The notes below the pieces were generated by a model. It was not told where the DNA came from. It was given only the letters and a program-made list of their open reading frames with translations, and did no database searches. From the NCBI GenBank assembly GCA_030426265.1, contig JAUHYP010000006.1:62001-126000 (forward strand): a DNA stretch of 64,000 nucleotides, read 5' to 3'. A program made the position numbers and the translations under genes. How positions within the stretch are numbered: the stretch's first letter is position 1; every line of letters starts with the position of its first letter. The stretch is from Gammaproteobacteria bacterium (GTDB taxonomy: Bacteria > Pseudomonadota > Gammaproteobacteria > Xanthomonadales > SZUA-36). Shown here piece after piece: positions 26,919 to 37,278 of this stretch.

Positions 26919-29548
26919 ACAGGGTGCGCAGGACGGTGATGCTCGCGCTCGCCACGGGCCTGGCGGGTGGCTTTGCAGCCGCTGCCGACGCCCAGAACGC
27001 GCGACTGGTGGAATGGGTGGAGAGCAACCCGGTCAACGTCACCGACCGCATCGCCCTGGGCTATCCACCGCCGATACCCGTCGATACGCCGCTGCCATTC
27101 GATGGCTTCCGGAGCTATGCCGGGCTGCGCGCGCGGCACGAGGACCTCGCGGCGAACACGCCCTGGGTGCACCCCGAGACCATCGGGCAGACCCGGCGGG
27201 GCCGCACGCTCTGGGCACACCGCCTGGGCGACGCCGACCGCCTGACGCCGTGGGGGCTGCCCGAACCGGCGACCCTGACCAACGGCGGAATCCACGCCCG
27301 CGAGTGGCAGACGCCGGAGGTCGTGACCGGCATCCTCGAACTGCTGGCCACGGCGCCGGCCGACGACTGGCTGATCGACTACCTGCGCGACCACGTCAAC
27401 ATGGTCGTCATCCCGGTCCTGAACGTGGACGGCTTCCTCCAGACCCAGCGCACACCGACGCTGAATTGGGTCGGCGAGGATCCGAACGACTCGGCCAACT
27501 GGCCGCGCGACGGGCGCATGCGCCGAAAGAACCTGCTGAACACGGACGAAAACCTGTACACGCCGGACGACCACCTGAACGGGGTCGACCTCAACCGCAA
27601 CAACCCGCCGTACTGGAACACCTCCGGAGGCTCGAACTCCTCCTCCAACGTGCGCAGCCTGCTGTACCACGGGACCGCGCCCCGTTCGGAACCGGAAACC
27701 CGGGCCCTCGACGCGGCGGCGGGACTGGGACCGGCGAACCGGCTTCGCCTGTACACCGACGTGCATTCCTTCGCCCAGACCCACTTCTGGGTACGCACCG
27801 CCAACGACCGCCTGGCGGTGCAGACCGAGCGCGTGCTGGACCTGTTCACCGACCACCACCAGTCCTTCCCGGCCGGCAAGTGGTACGCCTGGTCCAACCG
27901 CAACAACGTGGCCAACGGCTATGGCATCGGCACCACGGACGAATACTTCACCGTGGAATACGAAGTGCCTTCCTGGACGCTCGAGGTCGAGCCCACGGGG
28001 GGACAGGAATACCATACGCCCCTGCCCGGTGGCGGCGCCGATTACGGCGGCGCGGGAGTGAACGGCCACGACGGTTTCATCCTGCCGGAATCCCAGATTC
28101 GCCGGGTTCGCGAGCAACTGGCCCAGACGTTCTCGACGGTGTACTACCGCCAGTCGGGACCGCCGCACGTGCAGTCCGTGCGCGTTTTCGACGCCGCCAG
28201 CGGCGCGCTGGTCATCGAGGCGGACTGGGATGCCGGGGATGAAGGCCGCCGCGAGCGATTTCTCGCGCAGCACGCCCCCCTGCGGCCAGGACGCGACTAC
28301 CGCCTCTGGCTGGGGTTCAACAAGCCGATGCGGTGGCTGGTCGATGGCAAGGTCCAGATATTCCCCGGGTTCGCCGCCGACACCGTCGACACGGTCATCA
28401 CCGCCCGCGTGGGAAGCCAGGGCCTGGCACTCGATCTCGGCGCCGGTCCCACGACCCTGCTGGCGCCCGGCGGGGCGCCGGACGGCTACCGCTTCTACCG
28501 CTCGGACGCCCTGGTCACGAACTTCCGCATCCGCGCCACGCAGGCCAACCTCGACCTGCTCGACGACGGGTCCGAAGTCACCCTGGGCGTGCGGACCCGT
28601 GACATGACCGGCCTGGGCCTGGATGGCGACCCCGCGACCGTGGCGGACTGGGCCGGCGGCCACTGGACCGGTTACGAGGATGGACTGGACAACGATTCGG
28701 ACTTCGGCGGCACGGACGACAGCCTGCGGATCATGGCCGCGGCGGGCGCCGCCCCGGAGCCCTTCCTGCTCCAACCGGGCATCGCCGCCGCCTGGTTCGA
28801 CCCGCAGCGCAACGGCGAAGGATTCATCATCGAGATGCTCGCCGGGGGCCGCGCCACCCTGTACTGGTTCACCTACGACGAAGCCGGACGGCAGGACTGG
28901 ATCGTGGCCGACGGCGGAATCGACGGCAACCGGCTGCGCTTTCCCGAGCTGCTGCGCGTCACCGGTGGCGTGTTCGGCCCCGGCTTCGATCCTGACGCCG
29001 TGACGCGCGAGGTGATCGGCGAGGCCACCTTCACCTGGACCGGTTGCGGCGCCGGACGCATGGACTGGCACATCGGCAACACGCGCGGCCGCCAGTCCCT
29101 GTCCCGCCTGAGCCGGATCCAGGGCCTGGACTGCGGCCTGCCGCTCGGCCGGCCGATCCGCCAGGAAGCGCAATACAGCGGCGCCTGGTACGACCCCCAG
29201 CGTTCCGGCGAAGGCTTCACCGTGCAGGTCCTGGAGGACGACACCGCGCTGGTCTACTGGTTCAGCTACGACACCGATGGCGCCCGGCGCTGGTTCTTCG
29301 GCCAGGGCGAACTCGTCGACGGCAGCTGGGTGTTCCCGACACTCTGGACCACCTCCGGACCGTCCTTCGGCGCCGGCTTCGACCCCGGCGCCCTGGACCA
29401 GCGAGCGTGGGGCCGGCTGGAGCTGGACCTGTCCTGCGATGGCGGCGAGGCCCGCTGGACCACGGGCGAAACAGGGTTCCCGGACGGCAGCATGCCCCTG
29501 GTGCAGTTGACGCGCATGGACGGACCGGCCTGTCCGACCGAAGGGTGA
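26915..29548 (+). CDS. Secreted M14 zinc carboxypeptidase with two C-terminal repeat modules
   Basis: 877 aa. Signal peptide about 1-26 (cleavage near AAADA-QNA). M14 domain: zinc ligands His127 and Glu130 in GGIHAREW, His284 in TDVHSF, and catalytic Glu at 357 (or 359) in TLEVEP, so all key residues are present. Substrate-binding RNN lies in DLNRNN (about 229). Residues about 390-600 form an Asp/Gly-rich beta region. Two tandem modules follow, each with W-[FY]-D-P-Q-R-x-G-E-G-F, beginning near 626 and 757 (period about 131 residues), each with WF-[ST]-Y-D. Likely exported peptidase for extracellular peptides; the modules may bind substrate or surface. Confidence 0.9.
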   Translation: MNRVRRTVMLALATGLAGGFAAAADAQNARLVEWVESNPVNVTDRIALGYPPPIPVDTPLPFDGFRSYAGLRARHEDLAANTPWVHPETIGQTRRGRTLWAHRLGDADRLTPWGLPEPATLTNGGIHAREWQTPEVVTGILELLATAPADDWLIDYLRDHVNMVVIPVLNVDGFLQTQRTPTLNWVGEDPNDSANWPRDGRMRRKNLLNTDENLYTPDDHLNGVDLNRNNPPYWNTSGGSNSSSNVRSLLYHGTAPRSEPETRALDAAAGLGPANRLRLYTDVHSFAQTHFWVRTANDRLAVQTERVLDLFTDHHQSFPAGKWYAWSNRNNVANGYGIGTTDEYFTVEYEVPSWTLEVEPTGGQEYHTPLPGGGADYGGAGVNGHDGFILPESQIRRVREQLAQTFSTVYYRQSGPPHVQSVRVFDAASGALVIEADWDAGDEGRRERFLAQHAPLRPGRDYRLWLGFNKPMRWLVDGKVQIFPGFAADTVDTVITARVGSQGLALDLGAGPTTLLAPGGAPDGYRFYRSDALVTNFRIRATQANLDLLDDGSEVTLGVRTRDMTGLGLDGDPATVADWAGGHWTGYEDGLDNDSDFGGTDDSLRIMAAAGAAPEPFLLQPGIAAAWFDPQRNGEGFIIEMLAGGRATLYWFTYDEAGRQDWIVADGGIDGNRLRFPELLRVTGGVFGPGFDPDAVTREVIGEATFTWTGCGAGRMDWHIGNTRGRQSLSRLSRIQGLDCGLPLGRPIRQEAQYSGAWYDPQRSGEGFTVQVLEDDTALVYWFSYDTDGARRWFFGQGELVDGSWVFPTLWTTSGPSFGAGFDPGALDQRAWGRLELDLSCDGGEARWTTGETGFPDGSMPLVQLTRMDGPACPTEG

Positions 29549-29654
29549 CGCAAGGGCCCCGGGTCCGGACCCTGGCCGCCGCATCCGCGGGTGAAGCCCG
29601 GCGCGGGCTCGGTTAGAATACGCGCCCTTTCAGAAATCCCCGGGAGTGATCCCC

Positions 29655-29915
29655 ATGAACGACAGGGAACTGCACAACCAGTGCGTGCAGCGCATCATCG
29701 AGCTGGCCAACACCATGAAGGACGAGGAGATCGATCCTCGCATGGTCAGCGCGGCCCTGATGGCCGCCAGCGGCATCTACGCCACCTACACCGTGGCGGG
29801 CAACGCCGGCGCGCTGGAGTCCACGGGCGTGGACAAGGTCGTGGCCATGTACCGCAAGAACCTGGAACACATCCAGGAGCGCAAGAAGGCGGAAATCCAG
29901 TCCGGCGGCGCCTGA
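29655..29915 (+). CDS. DUF3144 family protein
   Basis: 86 aa, cytoplasmic, all-helical. Starts MNDRELHNQCVQRIIELANTMKDE, followed by the MVSAALMAASGIYATYTVAGN block (about 33-53) and a basic amphipathic C-terminal helix, as in DUF3144 proteins. No known function. A TAGAAT -10-like hexamer (29614-29619) lies about 40 nt upstream, so it likely has its own promoter. Convergent with the MoeB-like gene, whose stop is only 4 nt away. Confidence 0.85.
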   Translation: MNDRELHNQCVQRIIELANTMKDEEIDPRMVSAALMAASGIYATYTVAGNAGALESTGVDKVVAMYRKNLEHIQERKKAEIQSGGA

Positions 29916-29919
29916 AGGC

Positions 29920-31062
29920 TCAGGCGTAACGGCGCAGGCTCGGGTCGATGCGTTCGGCCCAGGCGTCGATTCCTCCCTCCAGCACCCACACCCGCTCGAA
30001 GCCCGCTTCGTGCAGCAGCCGCCAGGCGCGCTCCGCGCGGGCGCCCTTGTGGCAGGTGACCACCCAGGCGCGGTCGCGCGGCAACTCGTCCAGGCGCAGG
30101 GGCAGTTCGGGCAGGGGAATCTCCAGGGCGCCGTCCAGGCGCGCGATCTCCAGTTCGTGCGGATTGCGCACGTCCAGCACACCGGGCGGGCCGGCCCCGA
30201 CGCGCGCGTCATATAGGTCCTCCGGCGACATCGAGGGCGCCCGAACCTCTGCATCCGCCGGCGCGTCGCCGCAGAACGCCACGGTGTCCACGGGCGCGGT
30301 GATGCGGGGCGAGACCCCGCAGACGGGGCATTTCGGGTCCCGGCCGATCCGTAGCTCGCGCAGGCCCGACCCCAGGCCGTCGAACAGCAACAACCTTCCG
30401 ACCAGGGGCTGTCCCTGGCCCAGGATCAGCTTGATCGCTTCCAGGGCCTGCAGCGAGCCGATGATGCCCGGCAGCACACCCAACACGCCACCCTCGGCAC
30501 AGGAGGGCACGGCGCCGGGCGGCGGCGGCTCCGGGAACAGGCAGCGGTAACAGGGGCCCTTGCGCGCGTCGAAGACCGACACCTGGCCGTCGAAGCGCAG
30601 CACGCTGCCATGGACCAGGGGTATGCCCGCGAGCACGCAGGCGTCGTTGACCAGGTAGCGCGTCGGAAAATTGTCGCTGCCATCCACCACCAGGTCGTAC
30701 CCCCCGATGATGTCCATGACATTGTCCGCGACCAGTCGCACCGGGTGGACCACGACATTGACGTGGGGATTGACCCCCTCGAGGCGCCCGGCGGCGGCCT
30801 CACCCTTGGAGCGATCCACGTCCCCGGTGGCGTACAGCACCTGGCGCTGGAGATTGCTCAAGGACACGGTGTCGTCGTCCACCAGCCCCAGGGTGCCGAC
30901 ACCGGCGGCGGCGAGGTAGAGGCCGATCGGCGAGCCCAGGCCCCCGGCGCCCACGCAGAGCACCCGGGCGGCCTTCAGTTTCGCCTGGCCCTCCATGCCG
31001 ACCTCGGGCATGACGAGATGCCGGCTGTAGCGAGTGACCTCTTCCTGCGACAGTGGGTTCAT
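29920..31062 (-). CDS. moeB: MoeB/ThiF-type adenylyltransferase fused to rhodanese
   Basis: 380 aa. E1-like domain: [12 protein letters not shown] (about 11-22), nucleotide loop [20 protein letters not shown] (about 37-56), and [16 protein letters not shown]. Zinc cysteines lie at C171/C174 (CYRC) and CPVCG later; Cys188 sits in the SCAE motif. The C-terminal rhodanese domain has its active Cys337 in TCHKGARA. These enzymes adenylate the C-terminal Gly of MoaD or ThiS and can load sulfur. Fusion to rhodanese is common. Divergent from a BNR/ThiS-like pair, with no moa, moe or thi genes nearby, so the client may be the neighbour at 32288. Symbol chosen by similarity; ThiF is possible. Confidence 0.88.
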   Translation of the reverse strand: MNPLSQEEVTRYSRHLVMPEVGMEGQAKLKAARVLCVGAGGLGSPIGLYLAAAGVGTLGLVDDDTVSLSNLQRQVLYATGDVDRSKGEAAAGRLEGVNPHVNVVVHPVRLVADNVMDIIGGYDLVVDGSDNFPTRYLVNDACVLAGIPLVHGSVLRFDGQVSVFDARKGPCYRCLFPEPPPPGAVPSCAEGGVLGVLPGIIGSLQALEAIKLILGQGQPLVGRLLLFDGLGSGLRELRIGRDPKCPVCGVSPRITAPVDTVAFCGDAPADAEVRAPSMSPEDLYDARVGAGPPGVLDVRNPHELEIARLDGALEIPLPELPLRLDELPRDRAWVVTCHKGARAERAWRLLHEAGFERVWVLEGGIDAWAERIDPSLRRYA

Positions 31063-31113
31063 GCGTCTATATTAGTGGGCGGGGTAGCGGTTGGCATGGG
31101 CCGGAGGCAAACG

Positions 31114-32226
<1,113 letters not shown>

Positions 32227-32287
32227 GCGGCGCGATACCGTTCCTCGCCTTCCCATTCCGGCACGCCCGGGGCGAACCGGCAGTCCG

Positions 32288-32599
32288 GTGACGACCCGGG
32301 GCAACGTGGAAGTCCAGCTTCCGCTGCTGCTGAGCCGCCTGGCCAGGACCGGGTCATCCGTCCACCTGGCCGTTTCGCCGCCGGTGACCCAACGCCGCGT
32401 CCTGGACGCGCTCGAAGAAGCCTACCCGGCCCTGGGCGGCACCACTCGGGACCGCGACAGCGGGCGGCGGCGCGCCTACCTGCGCCTGTTCGCCTGCGGC
32501 GAGGACTGGTCGGACCGTTCCCCCGACGAGGAATTGCCCGAGGCCGTGGCGTCCGGCCGCGAGCCCTACCTGATCATCGGGGCCATGTCGGGTGGGTGA
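32288..32599 (+). CDS. MoaD/ThiS-like sulfur-carrier protein with C-terminal Gly-Gly
   Basis: 103 aa from GTG at 32288, the only plausible start in the frame after the BNR stop. It opens with a beta-grasp-like VEVQLPLLLSRLAR strand-helix, has an Arg-rich loop at about 53-61, and ends IIGAMSGG. The terminal Gly-Gly is the hallmark of ubiquitin-like carriers activated by MoeB/ThiF enzymes. It is longer than E. coli MoaD (about 81 aa) and ThiS (about 66 aa). Neighbours: the beta-propeller upstream, a serine hydrolase starting inside its stop (8-nt overlap), and a divergent MoeB-rhodanese. Function unknown; a carrier for sulfur transfer or protein tagging is inference. Confidence 0.75.
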   Translation: MTTRGNVEVQLPLLLSRLARTGSSVHLAVSPPVTQRRVLDALEEAYPALGGTTRDRDSGRRRAYLRLFACGEDWSDRSPDEELPEAVASGREPYLIIGAMSGG

Positions 32600-33623
32600 G
32601 GCCGCACGGACGATCCTGTGGGTCGTTCCGTGGCTGGCGCTCACTGCCGCTTCCCCGGCCCTTGGCCAGGCCGGCATCTTCGACGAGGTCGGCAGCCGGC
32701 TCGAATCAGGCGACTATCCCGGCATCATCGGCGGCATGGCCAGCCTCGACGGGCGGGTGGTGATGGAGGCCTACGCCCGCGGCAACGGCCCGGAAGAACG
32801 TCATGATATCCGCTCGGCCACCAAGTCCATCACGGCCCTGCTGATCGGCGAACTGGTCGCGGACGGCCGGCTGAAACGCCTGCGCACACCCATCGCCGAA
32901 CTCATCCCCGGCACCTTCGACGCCCTGCCCGCGAACGATCCCCATCGTGACATCACCGTGGAGGACGCGCTGACCATGCGCACCGGACTGGCTTGCGACG
33001 ACTGGTCACCCGCCAGCGTGGGGCACGAGGACAAGATGTACCAGACCCGGGACTGGGCAGCCTTCCTGCTGGCCCAGCCGTTCGCCCACGAACGCGGCGA
33101 GCAGTTTTCCTACTGCACGGGGGGCGTGGTCCTGCTGGGACGGGTCATCGAGACGCTGTCCGGCCAGGCCGTGCCGGCGTTCGCCGCGGAGCGACTGTTC
33201 CAACCCCTGGGGATCGAGGGCGAGCGCTGGGAATCGACGCCGACGGGACACACGGACACGGGCGGACACCTGCGCCTGCGCCTGCGCGACCTGCACGCCA
33301 TCGGCCGGCTGGTGGCCGACCGCGGGACCTGGAACGGCGACGCCGTGGTCGACCCGGACTGGATCGACACCATGACCCGGGCGCACACCGACGTGCCCCA
33401 TCGCCGGGAACGCTACGGCTACCTGTGGTGGCTGGACCGGGGCGAGGTGAAGGGCAAACCGGTGAGCCTGGTGTATGCTCATGGGAACGGGGGGAACTTC
33501 ATTTTCATCGTGCCGGAACTGCGGCTGGTGGCCGCCTTCAATGGCAGGAACTACGGGAAACCGGAGCAGTTCACCCCCCTGCGCATCCTGACGCAGGAGA
33601 TCGTACCGGCGCTGGTGGAGTGA
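32592..33623 (+). CDS. Periplasmic serine hydrolase of the beta-lactamase/PBP-like family
   Basis: 343 aa, GTG start overlapping the previous gene. Signal peptide about 1-25 (WLALTAASPALGQA). Catalytic SATK (S-x-x-K, about residues 77-80) in the class C beta-lactamase/esterase fold. The Tyr motif is YCT (about 174-176) rather than the usual Y-x-N. The third motif is H-G-N (about 297), in place of KTG. Such proteins include esterases, D-aminopeptidases and inactive relatives; an antibiotic resistance role is not supported. Coupling to the upstream gene suggests one operon. Confidence 0.85.
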   Translation: MGEAARTILWVVPWLALTAASPALGQAGIFDEVGSRLESGDYPGIIGGMASLDGRVVMEAYARGNGPEERHDIRSATKSITALLIGELVADGRLKRLRTPIAELIPGTFDALPANDPHRDITVEDALTMRTGLACDDWSPASVGHEDKMYQTRDWAAFLLAQPFAHERGEQFSYCTGGVVLLGRVIETLSGQAVPAFAAERLFQPLGIEGERWESTPTGHTDTGGHLRLRLRDLHAIGRLVADRGTWNGDAVVDPDWIDTMTRAHTDVPHRRERYGYLWWLDRGEVKGKPVSLVYAHGNGGNFIFIVPELRLVAAFNGRNYGKPEQFTPLRILTQEIVPALVE

Positions 33624-33683
33624 CCCCGCCGCGTTGACCCAATGCTGAGAGAACGAGCTCACCCGAGCTGGAGGAATCCCGAC

Positions 33684-34226
33684 ATGATGACGACGAACCG
33701 ACGGACCGTGACGATCCCCACCCTGCTGGCCGCCCTTTTGGCGGCCCTGATGCTGGCCGCCTGTTCCGATCAATCCGGCGGGGAGACGGCCTCGGCGCCC
33801 GAACCCGAGGCGTCACCGGTCGCCGAAGCCACCCCTGAAGCGGACGACCCGATGGCCCCGGAAGCACCACCGATCGATTCCGAACTCGTGGCCACGAACT
33901 GGGAACTGCTGCAGATCCAGTCCATGGACGACAGCTCGTGGGCGCCGGAAGACCCGTCGCGTTACACCCTGTCTTTCGGCGAGGACGGCATGGCCAGCAT
34001 GCAACTCGACTGCAATCGCGGCGCCGGAAAATGGGAGTCCGCCGGTCCCGGCCAGCTCACTTTCGGCCCCATCGCCGGCACCCGAGCACTGTGCCAGGAC
34101 GACGGCCTGTCCGAGCGCTACGCCGCCCAGTTCCAATGGGTACGGACCTATGTGCTGCGGGACGGCCACCTCTACCTGGCGACCATGGCGGACGGCGCGA
34201 TCCTGGAGTTTCAGCCGGCGGAGTGA
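33684..34226 (+). CDS. META-domain lipoprotein
   Basis: 180 aa starting MMTTNRRTVTIP, with a GGAGG site 9 nt before the ATG at 33684. Signal peptide and lipobox LAAC (Cys about 28), then an acidic Pro/Glu linker (about 35-68), then a META/HslJ-like domain with ATNWELLQIQ (about 72-81), LDCNRGAGKW (about 108-117, a conserved CNRG core) and GPIAGTRALCQDD (about 125). Outer-membrane or periplasmic, with no enzyme activity known. It follows the serine hydrolase after 60 nt and may be in the same operon. Confidence 0.85.
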   Translation: MMTTNRRTVTIPTLLAALLAALMLAACSDQSGGETASAPEPEASPVAEATPEADDPMAPEAPPIDSELVATNWELLQIQSMDDSSWAPEDPSRYTLSFGEDGMASMQLDCNRGAGKWESAGPGQLTFGPIAGTRALCQDDGLSERYAAQFQWVRTYVLRDGHLYLATMADGAILEFQPAE

Positions 34227-34292
34227 TGGCCGGCCCCGGGAAAGCGTGACGACCCGGCCACCCCTTTCGGGACCGGGTACGGCCGGGGAAGA

Positions 34293-34369
34293 TGGTGGGC
34301 CCTGCAGGACTCGAACCTGCGACCAAGCGATTATGAGTCGCCTGCTCTAACCGACTGAGCTAAGGGCCC
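34293..34369 (-). tRNA. tRNA-Ile2 (CAU anticodon)
   Basis: 77 nt including an encoded CCA (34293-34295), folding to a complete cloverleaf. The 7-bp acceptor is GGGCCCT/AGGGCCC, the D stem GCTC/GAGC, and the T loop reads GGTTCGAGTCC. The anticodon CAT is at 34335-34333 in the loop CTCATAA. The sequence is close to E. coli ileX/ileY rather than initiator or elongator tRNA-Met. The C34 of such tRNAs is changed to lysidine by TilS so it reads AUA codons. Flanked by the META lipoprotein and the VOC gene. Confidence 0.94.
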
Positions 34370-34570
34370 CCGTGTCGAGGGGCCTATCCTACCGGAAGGC
34401 CCTCCCGGGCTGAATCGGAATCCTCGTTGAACGGCCTGTCGTGAATCCCGCACCGGACGACGCCAGGCAGCGCAGGCTGTCATGGCGGTGTCTATATTGG
34501 AGGGAATGATGAAACTCACCTTCACGTCGCCGACCACACCGGCGGCCGCCCAACCCCAGAGGAGTCCCCC

Positions 34571-34948
34571 ATGAGCATGAACCCCGTCGGCTGGTTCGAG
34601 ATCTACGTGCAGGACATGCCCCGCGCGAAAGCCTTTTACGAGACGGTGCTGGGTGTCGAAATGTCGCCGCTCGAGTTTCCTGACATCGAGATGTTCACCT
34701 TTCCCATGGACCCGGAGATGAAGGCTCCGGGGTCTTCCGGCGCCCTGATCAAGGTACCGGGCGTGCCCTCGGGTGGCACCGGCACCATGGTCTATTTCAA
34801 CTGTGAAGACTGCGCGGTCGAGGAATCCCGAGTGGTAGGCGCCGGCGGTACGCTCGAACGGAGCAAGATGGAAATCGGGCAGTACGGCTTCGTGACGATC
34901 TGCAAGGACCCGGACGGGAACCTGTTCGGGTTGCATTCGATGAAGTAG
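34571..34948 (+). CDS. VOC-family (glyoxalase/bleomycin-resistance fold) protein
   Basis: 125 aa. Repeated beta-alpha-beta-beta-beta modules: WFEIYVQDMPRAKAFYETVLG in the first half and GFVTICKDPDGNLFGLHS in the second. Matches the short VOC proteins annotated as glyoxalase/lactoylglutathione lyase-like; substrate unpredictable. The ATG at 34571 follows a GAGGAG site. A TATATT -10-like hexamer lies at 34493-34498, 73 nt before the start. It is the only plus-strand gene between the tRNA and the rpoD side. Confidence 0.85.
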   Translation: MSMNPVGWFEIYVQDMPRAKAFYETVLGVEMSPLEFPDIEMFTFPMDPEMKAPGSSGALIKVPGVPSGGTGTMVYFNCEDCAVEESRVVGAGGTLERSKMEIGQYGFVTICKDPDGNLFGLHSMK

Positions 34949-34954
34949 TTCATT

Positions 34955-34976
34955 GGGCGGATCAGGCGATCCGCCC
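34955..34976. terminator. Hairpin between convergent VOC and small hypothetical genes
   Basis: Perfect 9-bp stem (34955-34963 with 34968-34976) and AGGC loop. It starts 6 nt after the VOC stop and ends 14 nt before the stop of the gene on the other strand. No T-tract, but the placement fits a shared bidirectional terminator. Confidence 0.6.
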
Positions 34977-34990
34977 GGCACCGGCATGTT

Positions 34991-35269
34991 TCAGTGCCGC
35001 ATATCCGGCTTGCCGCCACCGGGAAGGGCCACCTCGCCGGCGGCTTTCATGCGTTCTTCCAGGGCGTCGCGCAGGGACTGGATCTGGTAGACGTCCTCCA
35101 GCATGCCCCAGAGTGCGTCGTACACGAGCTCCAGCCGGTCGGCGTCGCAACGGACGGCGAGCGCGTCCAGGCTGCCGTACAGCTGTTGCAGCCGGGCGGC
35201 CAGTTCGTCCAGGAGCTCGTCGCTGGTGAGCTTCGGGTTCACGATCATGCGCGGTTCGGTGTCGGCCAT
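34991..35269 (-). CDS. Small conserved-looking hypothetical protein
   Basis: 92 aa, acidic, all-helical, soluble. I see an AARLQQLYGSLDALAVRCDADRLELVYDALWGM segment (about 25-57) and no Cys-pair motif. GAGG lies 9 nt upstream of the ATG. The gene lies after rpoD on the same strand, separated by a strong hairpin, so it probably has its own promoter. Function not recognised. Confidence 0.65.
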   Translation of the reverse strand: MADTEPRMIVNPKLTSDELLDELAARLQQLYGSLDALAVRCDADRLELVYDALWGMLEDVYQIQSLRDALEERMKAAGEVALPGGGKPDMRH

Positions 35270-35298
35270 GAAAGGTTACCTCATTCCAGGGCGATAGA

Positions 35299-35332
35299 CG
35301 CCGGGGACGGACGCGATGCGCCGTCCCCGGCG
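35299..35332 (-). terminator. Probable rpoD transcription terminator hairpin
   Basis: Perfect 12-bp stem (35299-35310 with 35321-35332) and 10-nt loop beginning 6 nt beyond the rpoD stop on the minus strand. No T-run follows, so it may stop transcription weakly or only protect the 3' end. Confidence 0.6.
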
Positions 35333-35337
35333 CCCGC

Positions 35338-37188
<1,851 letters not shown>

Positions 37189-37278
37189 GGTGATCGGACC
37201 GTTGATGCCTAAATATAGACGATGCCCCCCGGGCCGGCACGGGCCGGTTCCGGGAAACCCCGAGTTCAATTCCTGCGT

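Noticed and set aside
29561-29572. 12-nt palindrome after the carboxypeptidase gene as terminator
   Set aside because: It has no loop, so it cannot form a usual hairpin, and no T-tract follows.
26579-29584. 1001-codon minus-strand open frame across the carboxypeptidase region
   Set aside because: Antisense to two genes with clear signals, low complexity (Gly, Ala, Arg, Val), no conserved domain.
32592-33623. Calling the serine hydrolase an antibiotic-resistance beta-lactamase
   Set aside because: Only SxxK is canonical; the Tyr and KTG positions differ, and many esterases share the fold.
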